A DNA stretch of 64,000 nucleotides from Salinivirgaceae bacterium (GTDB lineage: Bacteria; Bacteroidota; Bacteroidia; Bacteroidales; SZUA-534): assembly GCA_017474765.1 (NCBI GenBank), contig JAFVGW010000050.1, positions 1-64,000 on the forward strand, read 5' to 3'. The notes under the pieces were generated by a model, which was given only the letters and a program-made list of their open reading frames with translations, ran no database searches and was not told the origin of the DNA. Shown here piece by piece: positions 15,677 to 24,213 of the stretch (position 1 is its first letter; each line of letters opens with the position of its first letter). The translations under genes and the position numbers were made by a program.

Positions 15677-17821
15677 TCAATCCTTAACAATTTCCATCTC
15701 ATCAATCAGATGGCGGGCGCCAGCGTACTTGTCGATGAAAAATAGCACGAAGCGGATGTCGAGACAGATGTTGCAGCAGATGTCGGCATCGAACTGCAGG
15801 TCGCTCATTGTGCCTTCCCAAACGCGGTCGAAATTCAGGCCGATAAGGTTGCCGTCGGCATCGAACGCGGGGCTGCCCGAATTGCCGCCAGTGGTGTGGC
15901 AAGTGCTAAGGAAACAAACAGTTAGCGACGAATCGGCATTGCAATACGGACCGAAATCGCGCGCCTCCGAAAGTTGTTTCAGGCGGTCGGGCACGGTGTA
16001 GTCATAAACGTCAAGGTCGCACTTTTCAATTACGCCGCCGAGCGTTGTGAACGGCGCATAACTGACAGCATCAGTTGGCCGATAGCCGCTGATTTGGCCG
16101 TAAGCCACACGGAATGTGGAATTTGCGTCGGGAAAGAAACGCTTGTCGGCAAAACACTCGCGCTGCAACTGCATAAACAGCCGCTGAAAATCATCGGTTT
16201 TCTTAAGCGATTTTTGCATCGGCGTTTTAATGTTTGAGTAGGCGGCGTCAATCTCGGCCGTAAATTTGAAAAGCGGGTCATTTTCAATCTTTTTGCGCGA
16301 TTTTTGGGTGTAGTTTCTGAAGGTTGCGAAGGCTTTTGTGGAATCGGCCAACAGCGATTTTTGCAGCAACTTGCCAGTCAATCCACCAATAAATCCCACG
16401 GCCCCGCGCAGCGAATTAGGCACATATAGCGTGTCCGCATTTTCAAGATATTCCAATTCAAGCATTTGTGTGACCGCCAGGTCCGTCTTCAAATCGTAAT
16501 CGGCATAAAAATCGCGCAGCCAGCCAACGATTTTAGTGCGTTTTTCTTCGTCGGAACTGCCACTTTGCAGAATGGTGCGGATGTCGCTGCACAAATTAAT
16601 CATTTCCGATTTGTAGAACGTCTCGTCGATTTGCAGTTTCGCGCGCCTATATTTCTGATACACAGCGTATTCTTTGGTATAATCATCGAGCAGAGTGCCG
16701 TATTTTTCGGTGCGGGCGGCGTCAGCGGTAATCCACTCACTCATCAACCGCTCGCGTTCGCGTTTCTTTTCAATCACGCGCTTGGCGGCAAGTCCGCGGC
16801 GCTCGCCATCGAGTTTCTTCCACGCATTGGCAAGACTGGCCACCTTGCTGGTGTATTTTATCATCACAGCCTTGTCGGCGCGCATCCGTTCCTTGATAAT
16901 ATCGATGGATTTGCCGCGGCCGCTCACCACAATCGGGTCGTAAACATCTTGCGTGGCTGCAATGGCAAACGATGGCAGATACTCGTTGGTGGTTCCAGGA
17001 TAGCCCATCAGCATCACAAAATCGCCTTCGTGTTTTTCTTTTGCATTAATTTTCAGATAGTTGCTTGCGCGATACGGCACGTTTTCGGCAGAATATTTTG
17101 CAGGGCGGTTCAGGCTGTCGGCGTAGATGCGGAAAATGGTGAAATCGCCCGTGTGGCGCGGCCATACCCAGTTGTCGGTGTCGCCGCCGAACTTACCCAC
17201 CGAAATGGGCGGCGTTCCAACCAGTCTAACATCTTCAAAAATCTCATACACTGACAGATAATACTCGTTGTTGCAATAAAATGCATCAACGTGGGCCTTC
17301 AGGCCTGTGCTGTCCGACACCCGACTTTCAATTTGCGATATATTGCTGTTTATCACTTCATTGCGACGTTTAATCGTCATAGTGTCGCTCACGCCTTCGA
17401 GAACCTGCGCCGTCACATCTTCCATTCGTCGCAGAAAGCAGACGCCAATGTCGTTTCCGCCCAACTCTTCTGCCTGATTCATAGCCCAAAAGCCGTTGGT
17501 GATGTAGTCGTTTTCGAGCGAACTGTGCTGTTGCACAACGCTGAGCCCGCAGTGGTGGTTGGTGATGACCAAACCCAGCGCCGAAATGACCGAGCCGCTG
17601 CAGAAATGCGAGTATGGGCGGTCCAAATCGACGAAGCCCACAACCGCGCTGCTCAGGCACTGCTGATTGATGCTGTAAATATCGTCGGCCGACAGGTGCA
17701 GCCCCATCTCGCTCATCTCGCCAATGTTATTCTCGAGCAGAAAAGGCAGCCACATTCCTTCGTTGGCACGAACCGACAAGGCAAGTAAAATACCTAAAAA
17801 TGATGTAATTAAGCGTTTCAT
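15677..17821 (-). CDS. S46 dipeptidyl-peptidase, DPP11-like
   Basis: 714 aa with a signal peptide (MKRLITSFLGILLALSVRA). S46 enzymes are periplasmic, chymotrypsin-fold serine exopeptidases that release dipeptides from oligopeptides. The catalytic His is in 'VITNHHCG', an Asp region in 'GDTDNWVWPRHTGDF', and the Ser in 'TGGNSGSPAFDADGNLIGLN'. The residue 18 after that Ser is Arg ('NFDRVWEGTMSD'), which marks Asp/Glu-specific DPP11; DPP7 has Gly there. Length is normal. A minus-strand promoter at 18118 implies a ~290-nt 5' leader. Confidence 0.92.
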   Translation of the reverse strand: MKRLITSFLGILLALSVRANEGMWLPFLLENNIGEMSEMGLHLSADDIYSINQQCLSSAVVGFVDLDRPYSHFCSGSVISALGLVITNHHCGLSVVQQHSSLENDYITNGFWAMNQAEELGGNDIGVCFLRRMEDVTAQVLEGVSDTMTIKRRNEVINSNISQIESRVSDSTGLKAHVDAFYCNNEYYLSVYEIFEDVRLVGTPPISVGKFGGDTDNWVWPRHTGDFTIFRIYADSLNRPAKYSAENVPYRASNYLKINAKEKHEGDFVMLMGYPGTTNEYLPSFAIAATQDVYDPIVVSGRGKSIDIIKERMRADKAVMIKYTSKVASLANAWKKLDGERRGLAAKRVIEKKRERERLMSEWITADAARTEKYGTLLDDYTKEYAVYQKYRRAKLQIDETFYKSEMINLCSDIRTILQSGSSDEEKRTKIVGWLRDFYADYDLKTDLAVTQMLELEYLENADTLYVPNSLRGAVGFIGGLTGKLLQKSLLADSTKAFATFRNYTQKSRKKIENDPLFKFTAEIDAAYSNIKTPMQKSLKKTDDFQRLFMQLQRECFADKRFFPDANSTFRVAYGQISGYRPTDAVSYAPFTTLGGVIEKCDLDVYDYTVPDRLKQLSEARDFGPYCNADSSLTVCFLSTCHTTGGNSGSPAFDADGNLIGLNFDRVWEGTMSDLQFDADICCNICLDIRFVLFFIDKYAGARHLIDEMEIVKD

Positions 17822-17963
17822 AAAAGTGATGTTTTTCGAGTGAAAAATAGCAAAAAACGAGCAAAATCAGCAACGTGATAATGCTAACAAAAAAACAAAC
17901 GACAAACATCATTTATCTGCTTGCTGATTTAATATTGTCTGTTGGAAGAAGGGCTTAAAAAGA

Positions 17964-18093
17964 AAAGCTTGTTGTAAGGCAATTGTCCAATATTATTCAA
18001 CCAAATTAATTAACCCATGAAAAAAATACTGTAGCCCTAAAGAAGAGATAAGGTCATAGCTAGACATATAGAAGAGACCTTACAACAAGCTTT
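17964..18093. repeat. 16-bp perfect inverted repeat enclosing 98 nt upstream of S46 peptidase
   Basis: AAAGCTTGTTGTAAGG (17964-17979) and CCTTACAACAAGCTTT (18078-18093) are perfect complements. The inside is AT-rich and holds a smaller AAGGTC/GACCTT pair. The element lies in the predicted leader RNA of the minus-strand S46 gene, so it may be a leader structure; its ~130-bp size with terminal inverted repeats would also suit a MITE. The rest of 17822-18488 shows only AT-rich DNA and the two divergent promoters. Confidence 0.65.
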
Positions 18094-18117
18094 CAAAGAA
18101 CTATAACCTTACCGACA

Positions 18118-18147
18118 CAAAGATAGAATATGTTTTTTATATGGCAA
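18118..18147 (-). promoter_or_regulatory. -33/-7 promoter of S46 peptidase
   Basis: On the minus strand TATCTTTG (18125-18118) is preceded by TTG (18147-18145) with 19 nt between. Transcription would start near 18111, about 290 nt before the ATG. Confidence 0.6.
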
Positions 18148-18449
18148 GCATTTTAAATCAAATTTTTTAAAAAATATTTATTTTAGTATTATATTGATAA
18201 TCAGTATAAAAACATCGCACACAATAAAATTTTTCGACTCATCGCAAAGAGTCAATTTAACCTTTCATGCTCAATTTCGTGTAAGAAGACCATCTTTTCG
18301 TCAATATAAACCTAACAACTCATCAATAATGTTCGTCGGAAAAACAAAATTCAGACTCACAACAACCATTTTTTTGCCGTGTTACTATCGGGCGGCGCAA
18401 AACATGACAAGTTTTCCCGCTAAAAAAATTACGTTAACCACAAATCGCT

Positions 18450-18457
18450 TATATTTG
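18450..18457 (+). promoter_or_regulatory. -7 box (TATATTTG) of the envelope operon
   Basis: Exact TAnnTTTG match 32 bp upstream of the ATG at 18489; would drive the four genes to 22586. Confidence 0.5.
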
Positions 18458-18488
18458 GGATTCGAATTCGAACATATACTATATATAT

Positions 18489-20234
18489 ATGTGTAAACGA
18501 TTATTCTCTGTAGCATTGCTTCTCTGCATAATGCGGATTGGGTTCGGACAAGATGCCGCCCTGTCCTCATCGGGCAGTTATCTGAAGGAGTACAACCGAA
18601 ACTCACTCACCATTTTCCTGGTCGAAGGCGGGAAATACCATTCCGAACTGAAATCGGCCATGAAAAGTGTGGTTGTGCCTGCAAAATTCGATAACAACAT
18701 GCTCTCAAATCGGGTTTTGCCGCCGTTGCACAGTTCCGATGCTGTCAAAAAGCAACTTGAATCGATGAACGTTCCAAAGGAGATATTCTCAAAATGGTTC
18801 TCGCGCAACGATGACGGGCGGTTCAGCATGTCAGTCATTCACGAGCGCGGCCTCTACAACGCCACCGACGCCGATGTGCTTGAAGCCTCGGCCACAAAAC
18901 TCGGCCTAGCCAAACTTCAGGACGCGGGCGAGAAACTAATCCGCCAGTCGTATGTGATGGTGATTTGCTTCGGCGATATAAAAACAATGGACCAGATTTA
19001 CGATGAGATGGACGCCGCCAAGAGGCAGACTGCCAAAAATCTCGGAATAGAATTCAAGCCTGTTATCCGAGTTAAAAACGGATTCCGCGCCGAGGTGGCA
19101 GGTTTTCTCTACCGTCTGGCTGATGTGCCTGAAACAATGAGCGATTTCTACTCAAACATGTGGATTTTCGACGACGACTCTCCCTCGACTGTTGCCGAGA
19201 AACGTCAGAAATTCGACTCTGCACCGTTCAAACTCTCTTATGTGACATCGGTTACGACAACGGTTGAGGCCACAGAGCCGAACATGGGCAACCCAACGGG
19301 CAAATCGGAGATGCTGCGCCGCCTGCTCAACAATTCAGTCGACGGGCTGGTCAGTGCTTTCGAGAACAAGATTGAGGAGTGGAAAGTAAGGACAGCACTG
19401 TACAGCACCTTCCCGCTCCGCGCAAAAATCGGCACAAAGGAGAACCTGCAGGTTGAAGACCGCTACTTTGTTTATGAATACCAGATGGACCGCCACGGCC
19501 AGGTGGCACCAAAGCGCCGAGGCGTGATTCGTGCAAAAAAGGTGGTGAACAACAGCCATGTGGCCGAAGGCTCAGGCGATGAAAATCTGCGACAGACGAC
19601 ATCGAAATTCTACCAGATTGCAGGCCACAAACTGGAGCCTGGAATGTTTCTGGAACAGAGCAACGATTATGGCTGCGGCGTAACATTCGGCGTTGCTGCT
19701 GGCGCATTGGGTGGCCTCTATATAAATGGTGAATGCCTTCTGGGACAATACGTCGGGCTCACTCAATTCAAATTTTTCTTAGGCGGGCATATCGGAGCCA
19801 ACACCTACGACCTGAGAAAATGCGGGAAATTTGGTTCATCTAGCGACTTTGAGGATGCGACTTTCGCGTTCTACGGCGGCGAACTTGGGTTCTCAAAGGG
19901 ATTCTTTTTGTTGAGAAACCTGTCGGTATCGGGCCATGCGGGCTTGGCAATGGAATGGGCCGACGCTTTGGAAACCGAAGTGAAGAAAAACAAGAAAATT
20001 GACGGTTCACTCATCAACGGCATGTTTGGTCTCGCAGGTGCGCAAGCCGCCCTCAACATCAAATACAATTGGCAACTTGTCGGCGGAGTCAACTATTACG
20101 CTGAAATCGGCAATGCGAAACTCTCTAGCGGATTGGAAGATGAAGACACTAAAGATTTGGGTGTTACCTACTCAGAGATATTCGAAGGACGCGCCGGAGC
20201 AAATTTTAATTTCGGCCTACGCATCCAATTTTGA
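18489..20234 (+). CDS. hypothetical outer-membrane/secreted protein, first gene of envelope operon
   Basis: 581 aa, not recognised. A signal peptide (to ~20, GFGQ) is followed by a ~370-residue region of mixed structure and a C-terminal part (~400-581) of alternating aromatic/Gly strands ('YINGECLLGQYVGLTQFKFF', 'LSVSGHAGLAMEW', 'NFNFGLRIQF') that ends in Phe, as outer-membrane beta-barrels do. It probably forms a small barrel with a periplasmic or surface N-terminal domain. It leads a same-strand set with a lipoprotein, a DUF6175-like protein and another exported protein. Confidence 0.8.
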   Translation: MCKRLFSVALLLCIMRIGFGQDAALSSSGSYLKEYNRNSLTIFLVEGGKYHSELKSAMKSVVVPAKFDNNMLSNRVLPPLHSSDAVKKQLESMNVPKEIFSKWFSRNDDGRFSMSVIHERGLYNATDADVLEASATKLGLAKLQDAGEKLIRQSYVMVICFGDIKTMDQIYDEMDAAKRQTAKNLGIEFKPVIRVKNGFRAEVAGFLYRLADVPETMSDFYSNMWIFDDDSPSTVAEKRQKFDSAPFKLSYVTSVTTTVEATEPNMGNPTGKSEMLRRLLNNSVDGLVSAFENKIEEWKVRTALYSTFPLRAKIGTKENLQVEDRYFVYEYQMDRHGQVAPKRRGVIRAKKVVNNSHVAEGSGDENLRQTTSKFYQIAGHKLEPGMFLEQSNDYGCGVTFGVAAGALGGLYINGECLLGQYVGLTQFKFFLGGHIGANTYDLRKCGKFGSSSDFEDATFAFYGGELGFSKGFFLLRNLSVSGHAGLAMEWADALETEVKKNKKIDGSLINGMFGLAGAQAALNIKYNWQLVGGVNYYAEIGNAKLSSGLEDEDTKDLGVTYSEIFEGRAGANFNFGLRIQF

Positions 20235-20358
20235 TTTCGAAGCGTCTTATAGAAAATTGTCCGAAAAAAACAGACGGACTGAAACGTGAAACGAAAGATT
20301 ATCTATATTGTAAAGTTTTTTGAACAACAATATTTAAGTTTAACATAAATAAATTATT

Positions 20359-20892
20359 ATGAGAAAATTAGTCGGAATTTTTGCGATGGGCATTGCAGCC
20401 TTGATAATCACTGGATGCTCATCGTCGGCAGGTGCCCAATCGCGCCACAAAGTGCGCAAACTTGAGTACAACAGTGCATATAACTACGAGGTGTCAACAA
20501 TAGCGGTTGGCGTTGACGGAACCAAACTTGTTAAAGTTTGGGGACGCGGCAAAAAAGCCGAAGACGCCCAGCGCAATGCGATAAAGGAAGGTGTGGCCTG
20601 CGCACTTTTCCACGGATTTCCTGCAGGAAGCAACGGCTCAGCCGCTCCTACCCCAGCCATCATCAAAGATCCGACGGCTGCTGACAAGCACTCAGAGTAT
20701 TTTGAGAAATTCTTTGCTCCTGGCGGGCAGTATCTGCAATACGTCAACCGCAGCACCGACGGCGCATCGGCCGACCGCGTTAAGGAAAAAGGCGGATACA
20801 AAGTTGGCGTTACACTGTCAATCGCCTACGACGAACTCCGCAAAGAGATGGAGCGCCAAGGCATAGCAAAAAGTTTGAATAGCGGATTTTAA
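20359..20892 (+). CDS. lipoprotein of unknown function
   Basis: 177 aa. The lipobox 'LIITGC' puts the lipidated Cys at residue 20, after which comes 'SSSAGAQSRHK'. The body has 'GRGKKAEDAQRNAIKEGVAC', a pattern seen in periplasmic proteins with a duplicated 'A...A..A...A' helix such as LpoB/CsgG-like or FlgT-type domains. Probably an outer-membrane-anchored periplasmic partner of the proteins encoded on either side. Confidence 0.8.
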   Translation: MRKLVGIFAMGIAALIITGCSSSAGAQSRHKVRKLEYNSAYNYEVSTIAVGVDGTKLVKVWGRGKKAEDAQRNAIKEGVACALFHGFPAGSNGSAAPTPAIIKDPTAADKHSEYFEKFFAPGGQYLQYVNRSTDGASADRVKEKGGYKVGVTLSIAYDELRKEMERQGIAKSLNSGF

Positions 20893-20918
20893 TCTGATAA
20901 CCAATAAACATTTATAAC

Positions 20919-21881
20919 ATGAAAAAGTTATTGTTTTTATCGGCAGCGATGATGCTTGCCGCAAGCACATTCGGTCAGGCAAAGAAGCCGACCATCATGG
21001 TGGTTCCGAGCGACCGCTACTGCATTGAGAAGGGATATGTCATAAAATTCAACAATCAGGGCACTACAATCGAACTTCCTGATTACAAGAAACTTCTGCA
21101 AAACGATTCGGATATGCATCTGGCCATCTCGAAGATTAGCGGCATAATGTCGGACCGCGAGTTCCCGCTGAAAGATTTGGAGCAGGAGTTGCGCAACATG
21201 TCGAACGAGTCAGCCGAAACATCGCTGCTGACAGGCTCAATGGGCGGCAGCATTGTTGAATCGCCCATCGACGCTCTGAAACGCACGGCAAAAGCCGACA
21301 TCATAATGGACCTTGATGTCTCAATCGAGAAACAAGGCCCGAAAAACAGCGTCCGCTTCATTCTGAACGGAATCGACGCCTACACAAGCAAGAACATTGC
21401 TAGTTCGACAGGCGTTGGCAGCCCAAGCACATCGGCCTCAATCGGTCTGTTGATTGAGGAGGCTGTCTTGAGCCACATGGACGAGTTTGCAGGCCGCCTT
21501 CAGGCTCATTTCGATGATATGTTCAGCAATGGCCGCGAGGTGAAGATTATGGTTAAACTGTTCGACGGTTTCGATTCGAATCTTGAAGAGGAATATGAGT
21601 ACAACGGTGAGAGCGAGGCTCTTGGCACATTCATTGAGGACTGGATGGACGACAACACAATGAACCACCGCTACAGCCTGAACGATGCTACCGAAAACTT
21701 CCAACGCTACGAGCAGGTCCGCATTCCGCTCTACTACGAGCGCAACGGCCGCCAACGTGCAATGGACACCCGCACGTATGTCAACAATCTGAAGAAATTC
21801 CTCTCTGACGAGTTTAAACTTGACTCAAAGGTTTATATGCGCGGCTTGGGCGAGGCCTGGCTGATTATCGGTGAAAAATAA
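20919..21881 (+). CDS. exported protein, DUF6175-like
   Basis: 320 aa with a signal peptide (MKKLLFLSAAMMLAASTFGQ). The body starts 'KPTIMVVPSDRYC', and contains 'ADIIMDLDVSIEKQGPK' and 'VRFILNGIDAYTSKNIAS', which recalls the TolB/CsgG-like nucleotide-fold domains of LpoB-type lipoproteins. I recall the family as DUF6175, function unknown, but could not check. It lies 26 bp after the lipoprotein gene and 6 bp before the next gene. Confidence 0.75.
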   Translation: MKKLLFLSAAMMLAASTFGQAKKPTIMVVPSDRYCIEKGYVIKFNNQGTTIELPDYKKLLQNDSDMHLAISKISGIMSDREFPLKDLEQELRNMSNESAETSLLTGSMGGSIVESPIDALKRTAKADIIMDLDVSIEKQGPKNSVRFILNGIDAYTSKNIASSTGVGSPSTSASIGLLIEEAVLSHMDEFAGRLQAHFDDMFSNGREVKIMVKLFDGFDSNLEEEYEYNGESEALGTFIEDWMDDNTMNHRYSLNDATENFQRYEQVRIPLYYERNGRQRAMDTRTYVNNLKKFLSDEFKLDSKVYMRGLGEAWLIIGEK

Positions 21882-21887
21882 AAAACT

Positions 21888-22586
21888 ATGACTATGAGAA
21901 ATTTATTGAAAATCATGTTTTTGGGCGTCGGAATGACGATGGCGACTGCCGTCTGCGCTCAAAACAATAACGGGAAAGCTGACGATGCGGCGCGCATTGC
22001 ACTGGCTCCTGTCATCAATGATTCGAACCTTCCACTTTCGGCCAAGCAGATGCTTGAGAACAAAATCCGCAAGATTTGCACGCTCAACGGTCTGGCTGGC
22101 GAGGGTTCGAACCCGCTGTTCTCGATAAAAGCCTCGGTTGATGTTGTCAGCCGCGATTACACCGCAACCGCACCTCCAATGCACACTCTGGTTCTGAATG
22201 TCAACTTGTATATTGTTGATAATAAGAATGGTAATGTTTACAGTCAGACATCGGTTGAGGTGAAGGGTGCCGGACAAAACGAAACAAAGGCTTACTCGCA
22301 GGCTATCAAGAACATAAATCCTAAACAAGGACAGTTCAAGTCATTTGTGGAGCAAGGCAAAAACAAAATTCTGGAGTTCTACAACTCGCAGTGCGACTTT
22401 GTGATTTCGCAAGCACAGGCTCTGAAAAGCCAAGGCCGCGATGATGACGCCGCTGCAGTTCTGCACTCTGTACCAAAAGTTTGCAAAGAATGCTACGACC
22501 AGTGCATGGAGTTGGCCAGCCAGATGAATTCCGGCAACTATGTTGCACCTGAGCAATCTAATGAACAAGCAAGTGAAAACGAATAA
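21888..22586 (+). CDS. exported protein of unknown function, last gene of envelope operon
   Basis: 232 aa with a signal peptide (cleaved near 'AVCAQN'). 'RIALAPVINDSNLPLSAKQM', 'HTLVLNVNLYIVDNKNGNVY' and 'GAGQNETKAYSQAIKNINP' again suggest a CsgG/LpoB-like periplasmic fold, with a C-terminal helical part containing four Cys ('VPKVCKECYDQCMELA'). It starts 6 bp after the DUF6175-like gene, so translation is probably coupled. A terminator follows at 22606. Confidence 0.75.
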   Translation: MTMRNLLKIMFLGVGMTMATAVCAQNNNGKADDAARIALAPVINDSNLPLSAKQMLENKIRKICTLNGLAGEGSNPLFSIKASVDVVSRDYTATAPPMHTLVLNVNLYIVDNKNGNVYSQTSVEVKGAGQNETKAYSQAIKNINPKQGQFKSFVEQGKNKILEFYNSQCDFVISQAQALKSQGRDDDAAAVLHSVPKVCKECYDQCMELASQMNSGNYVAPEQSNEQASENE

Positions 22587-22605
22587 ATAAACCTTACAAC
22601 TGCTA

Positions 22606-22652
22606 ACAAAACCGCTGCCAGAGGCTTGCACTTTGGCGGCGGTTTTGTTTTT
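22606..22652 (+). terminator. terminator of envelope operon
   Basis: AAAACCGC-TGCCA pairs with TGGC-GGCGGTTTT, followed by a T-rich run. Confidence 0.75.
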
Positions 22653-22702
22653 GTTTTTCCACTCCTTCACCAACAACCAAAACCTAAAAATCTATATCTA
22701 TT

Positions 22703-22724
22703 TTCTAAACCCTAAATCCTAAAT
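22703..22724. repeat. CCTAAAT heptamer tract
   Basis: CTAAACCCTAAATCCTAAAT-like units upstream of the rnf promoter; same family as the tracts near grpE/dnaJ. Confidence 0.5.
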
Positions 22725-22730
22725 AAAATA

Positions 22731-22738
22731 TACATTTG
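22731..22738 (+). promoter_or_regulatory. -7 box (TACATTTG) of rseC-rnf operon
   Basis: Exact TAnnTTTG match 20 bp upstream of the rseC ATG. Confidence 0.55.
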
Positions 22739-22758
22739 CACTACGAAAAAAGTGGCAG

Positions 22759-23172
22759 ATGGCTGACATATCATTCTCACAACTGGGCACTATTGAGCAT
22801 ATCGGCGACGACGCGATAACCGTCCGTATCGACTGCAACTCGGCTTGCAGCGCCTGCCACTCGAAAGACGTCTGCCTGTCGACCGACAAGGCGGTGAAGC
22901 ACATTACCATTGAGCCCGACGGGCGCGTTTACGCTGTTGGGCAGCAGGTTCGGGTTTACGGACAGAAGCAACTGGCCACCAAAGCGCTTTTCTGGGGCTA
23001 CATTGCGCCACTGCTGCTGGTGATTGCGGTGCTGGCGGGAATGATTATGGCAGGTTTCGCGGAAGCAGTGGCCGGCGGGGCCGCACTTTTTTCGCTTCTA
23101 CCCTACTATTTGGTGCTATTTTTGCTGCGCGACCGCTTCAAACTGACGTTTGTTTTTAAAATTCAGAATTGA
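22759..23172 (+). CDS. rseC: RseC/MucC-like SoxR-reducing-system protein
   Basis: 137 aa. A cysteine-rich N-terminal part ('CNSACSACHSKDVC') precedes two transmembrane helices (~75-95 and ~98-118), the layout of RseC/MucC proteins. They are often encoded in front of rnf genes and, as RsxABCDGE-RseC, keep SoxR reduced in E. coli; in anaerobes the likely role is Rnf assembly or redox sensing. It opens the rnf operon. Confidence 0.88.
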   Translation: MADISFSQLGTIEHIGDDAITVRIDCNSACSACHSKDVCLSTDKAVKHITIEPDGRVYAVGQQVRVYGQKQLATKALFWGYIAPLLLVIAVLAGMIMAGFAEAVAGGAALFSLLPYYLVLFLLRDRFKLTFVFKIQN

Positions 23173-23206
23173 GAATTCAGAATAAAATGAATAAGACAGG
23201 TTTAAT

Positions 23207-23238
23207 GGTGAATCGGACAATCGGTGAATCGGTGAATC
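23207..23238. repeat. four GGTGAATC octamers
   Basis: Exactly four 8-bp units (three GGTGAATC, one GGACAATC) between rseC and rnfB. The same octamer occurs inverted at 44236-44255. Confidence 0.65.
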
Positions 23239-23328
23239 GAAAATACACTGATACTTGCCATATGCCTTTTAAACGTCTAAACACTAAACACTTAACTCTA
23301 AACTTCTATAACTTTTAACTTTAATAAT

Positions 23329-24201
23329 ATGGAAATTGTTTTGTACAGTGTGATTGCTTTGGCCCTACTGGGACTGGTGCTTGCCGCCGTCCTGTATGTT
23401 GTGGCTCAAAAGTTCAAGGTACAAGAAGACCCGCGCATTGACGAGATTGTTGCGCTGCTGCCTGGTGCGAACTGCGGCGGCTGCGGCTACCCCGGCTGTC
23501 GCGGTCTGGCAAGTGCCTTTGTGTCGGCTACCGACATTTCGGGACTGAAATGCCCCGCTTCGTCGGCAGAGACAATGAAGAAGATTGGCGCAATCCTTGG
23601 TCAGGAAGTGGTTGAGAGTGAGCCGAAAATTGCAGTGGTTCGCTGCAACGGCTCGTGCCAAAACCGTCCGAAGGTGAACCGCTACGACGGCGCTCAATCG
23701 TGCGCCTTTGCCGCCACTCTGTCGGCTGGCGACACCAACTGCAGTTTCGGCTGCCTTGGTCACGGCGACTGCGTTGCTGCCTGCCGCTTCGACGCCATCA
23801 GCATCAACCCTGAAACGGGACTGCCTGTGGTTGACGACAGCAAGTGCGTGGCTTGCGGCGCGTGCGTCAAGGCGTGTCCGAAGGGAATCATCGAACTGCG
23901 CAACCGCGGCAAGAAGGACCGCCGTCTGTTTGTGTCGTGCGTGAACAAAGACAAGGGCGCTGTGGCCCGCAAAGCCTGCACGGCAGCCTGCATCGGCTGC
24001 GGCAAGTGCGCCAAGGTGTGCGCGTTTGAGGCCATCACGGTTGAGAACAATGTGGCTTACATCGACTTTGAAAAGTGCAAGATGTGCCGCAAGTGCGCCG
24101 CCGAATGTCCGACGGGCGCCATCCACGAAGTGAACTTCCCGCCGCGTCCGCCAAAGGCCGAGGCCACCGAAGAAAAACAACCTGTACAAACCAACGCATA
24201 G
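23329..24201 (+). CDS. rnfB: Rnf complex subunit RnfB (Fe-S electron-entry subunit)
   Basis: 290 aa. An N-terminal membrane helix (~3-26) is followed by the four-Cys 'GANCGGCGYPGC' cluster site, then several ferredoxin-type CxxCxxCxxxC motifs ('CVACGACVKACP', 'CIGCGKCAKVC', 'CKMCRKCAAECP'). RnfB takes electrons from reduced ferredoxin and passes them into the complex. The Pro/Glu-rich tail after residue ~270 is nonconserved. It heads rnfBCDGEA; gene order is that of other Bacteroidales. Confidence 0.96.
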   Translation: MEIVLYSVIALALLGLVLAAVLYVVAQKFKVQEDPRIDEIVALLPGANCGGCGYPGCRGLASAFVSATDISGLKCPASSAETMKKIGAILGQEVVESEPKIAVVRCNGSCQNRPKVNRYDGAQSCAFAATLSAGDTNCSFGCLGHGDCVAACRFDAISINPETGLPVVDDSKCVACGACVKACPKGIIELRNRGKKDRRLFVSCVNKDKGAVARKACTAACIGCGKCAKVCAFEAITVENNVAYIDFEKCKMCRKCAAECPTGAIHEVNFPPRPPKAEATEEKQPVQTNA

Positions 24202-24213
24202 ACATCTACCAAT

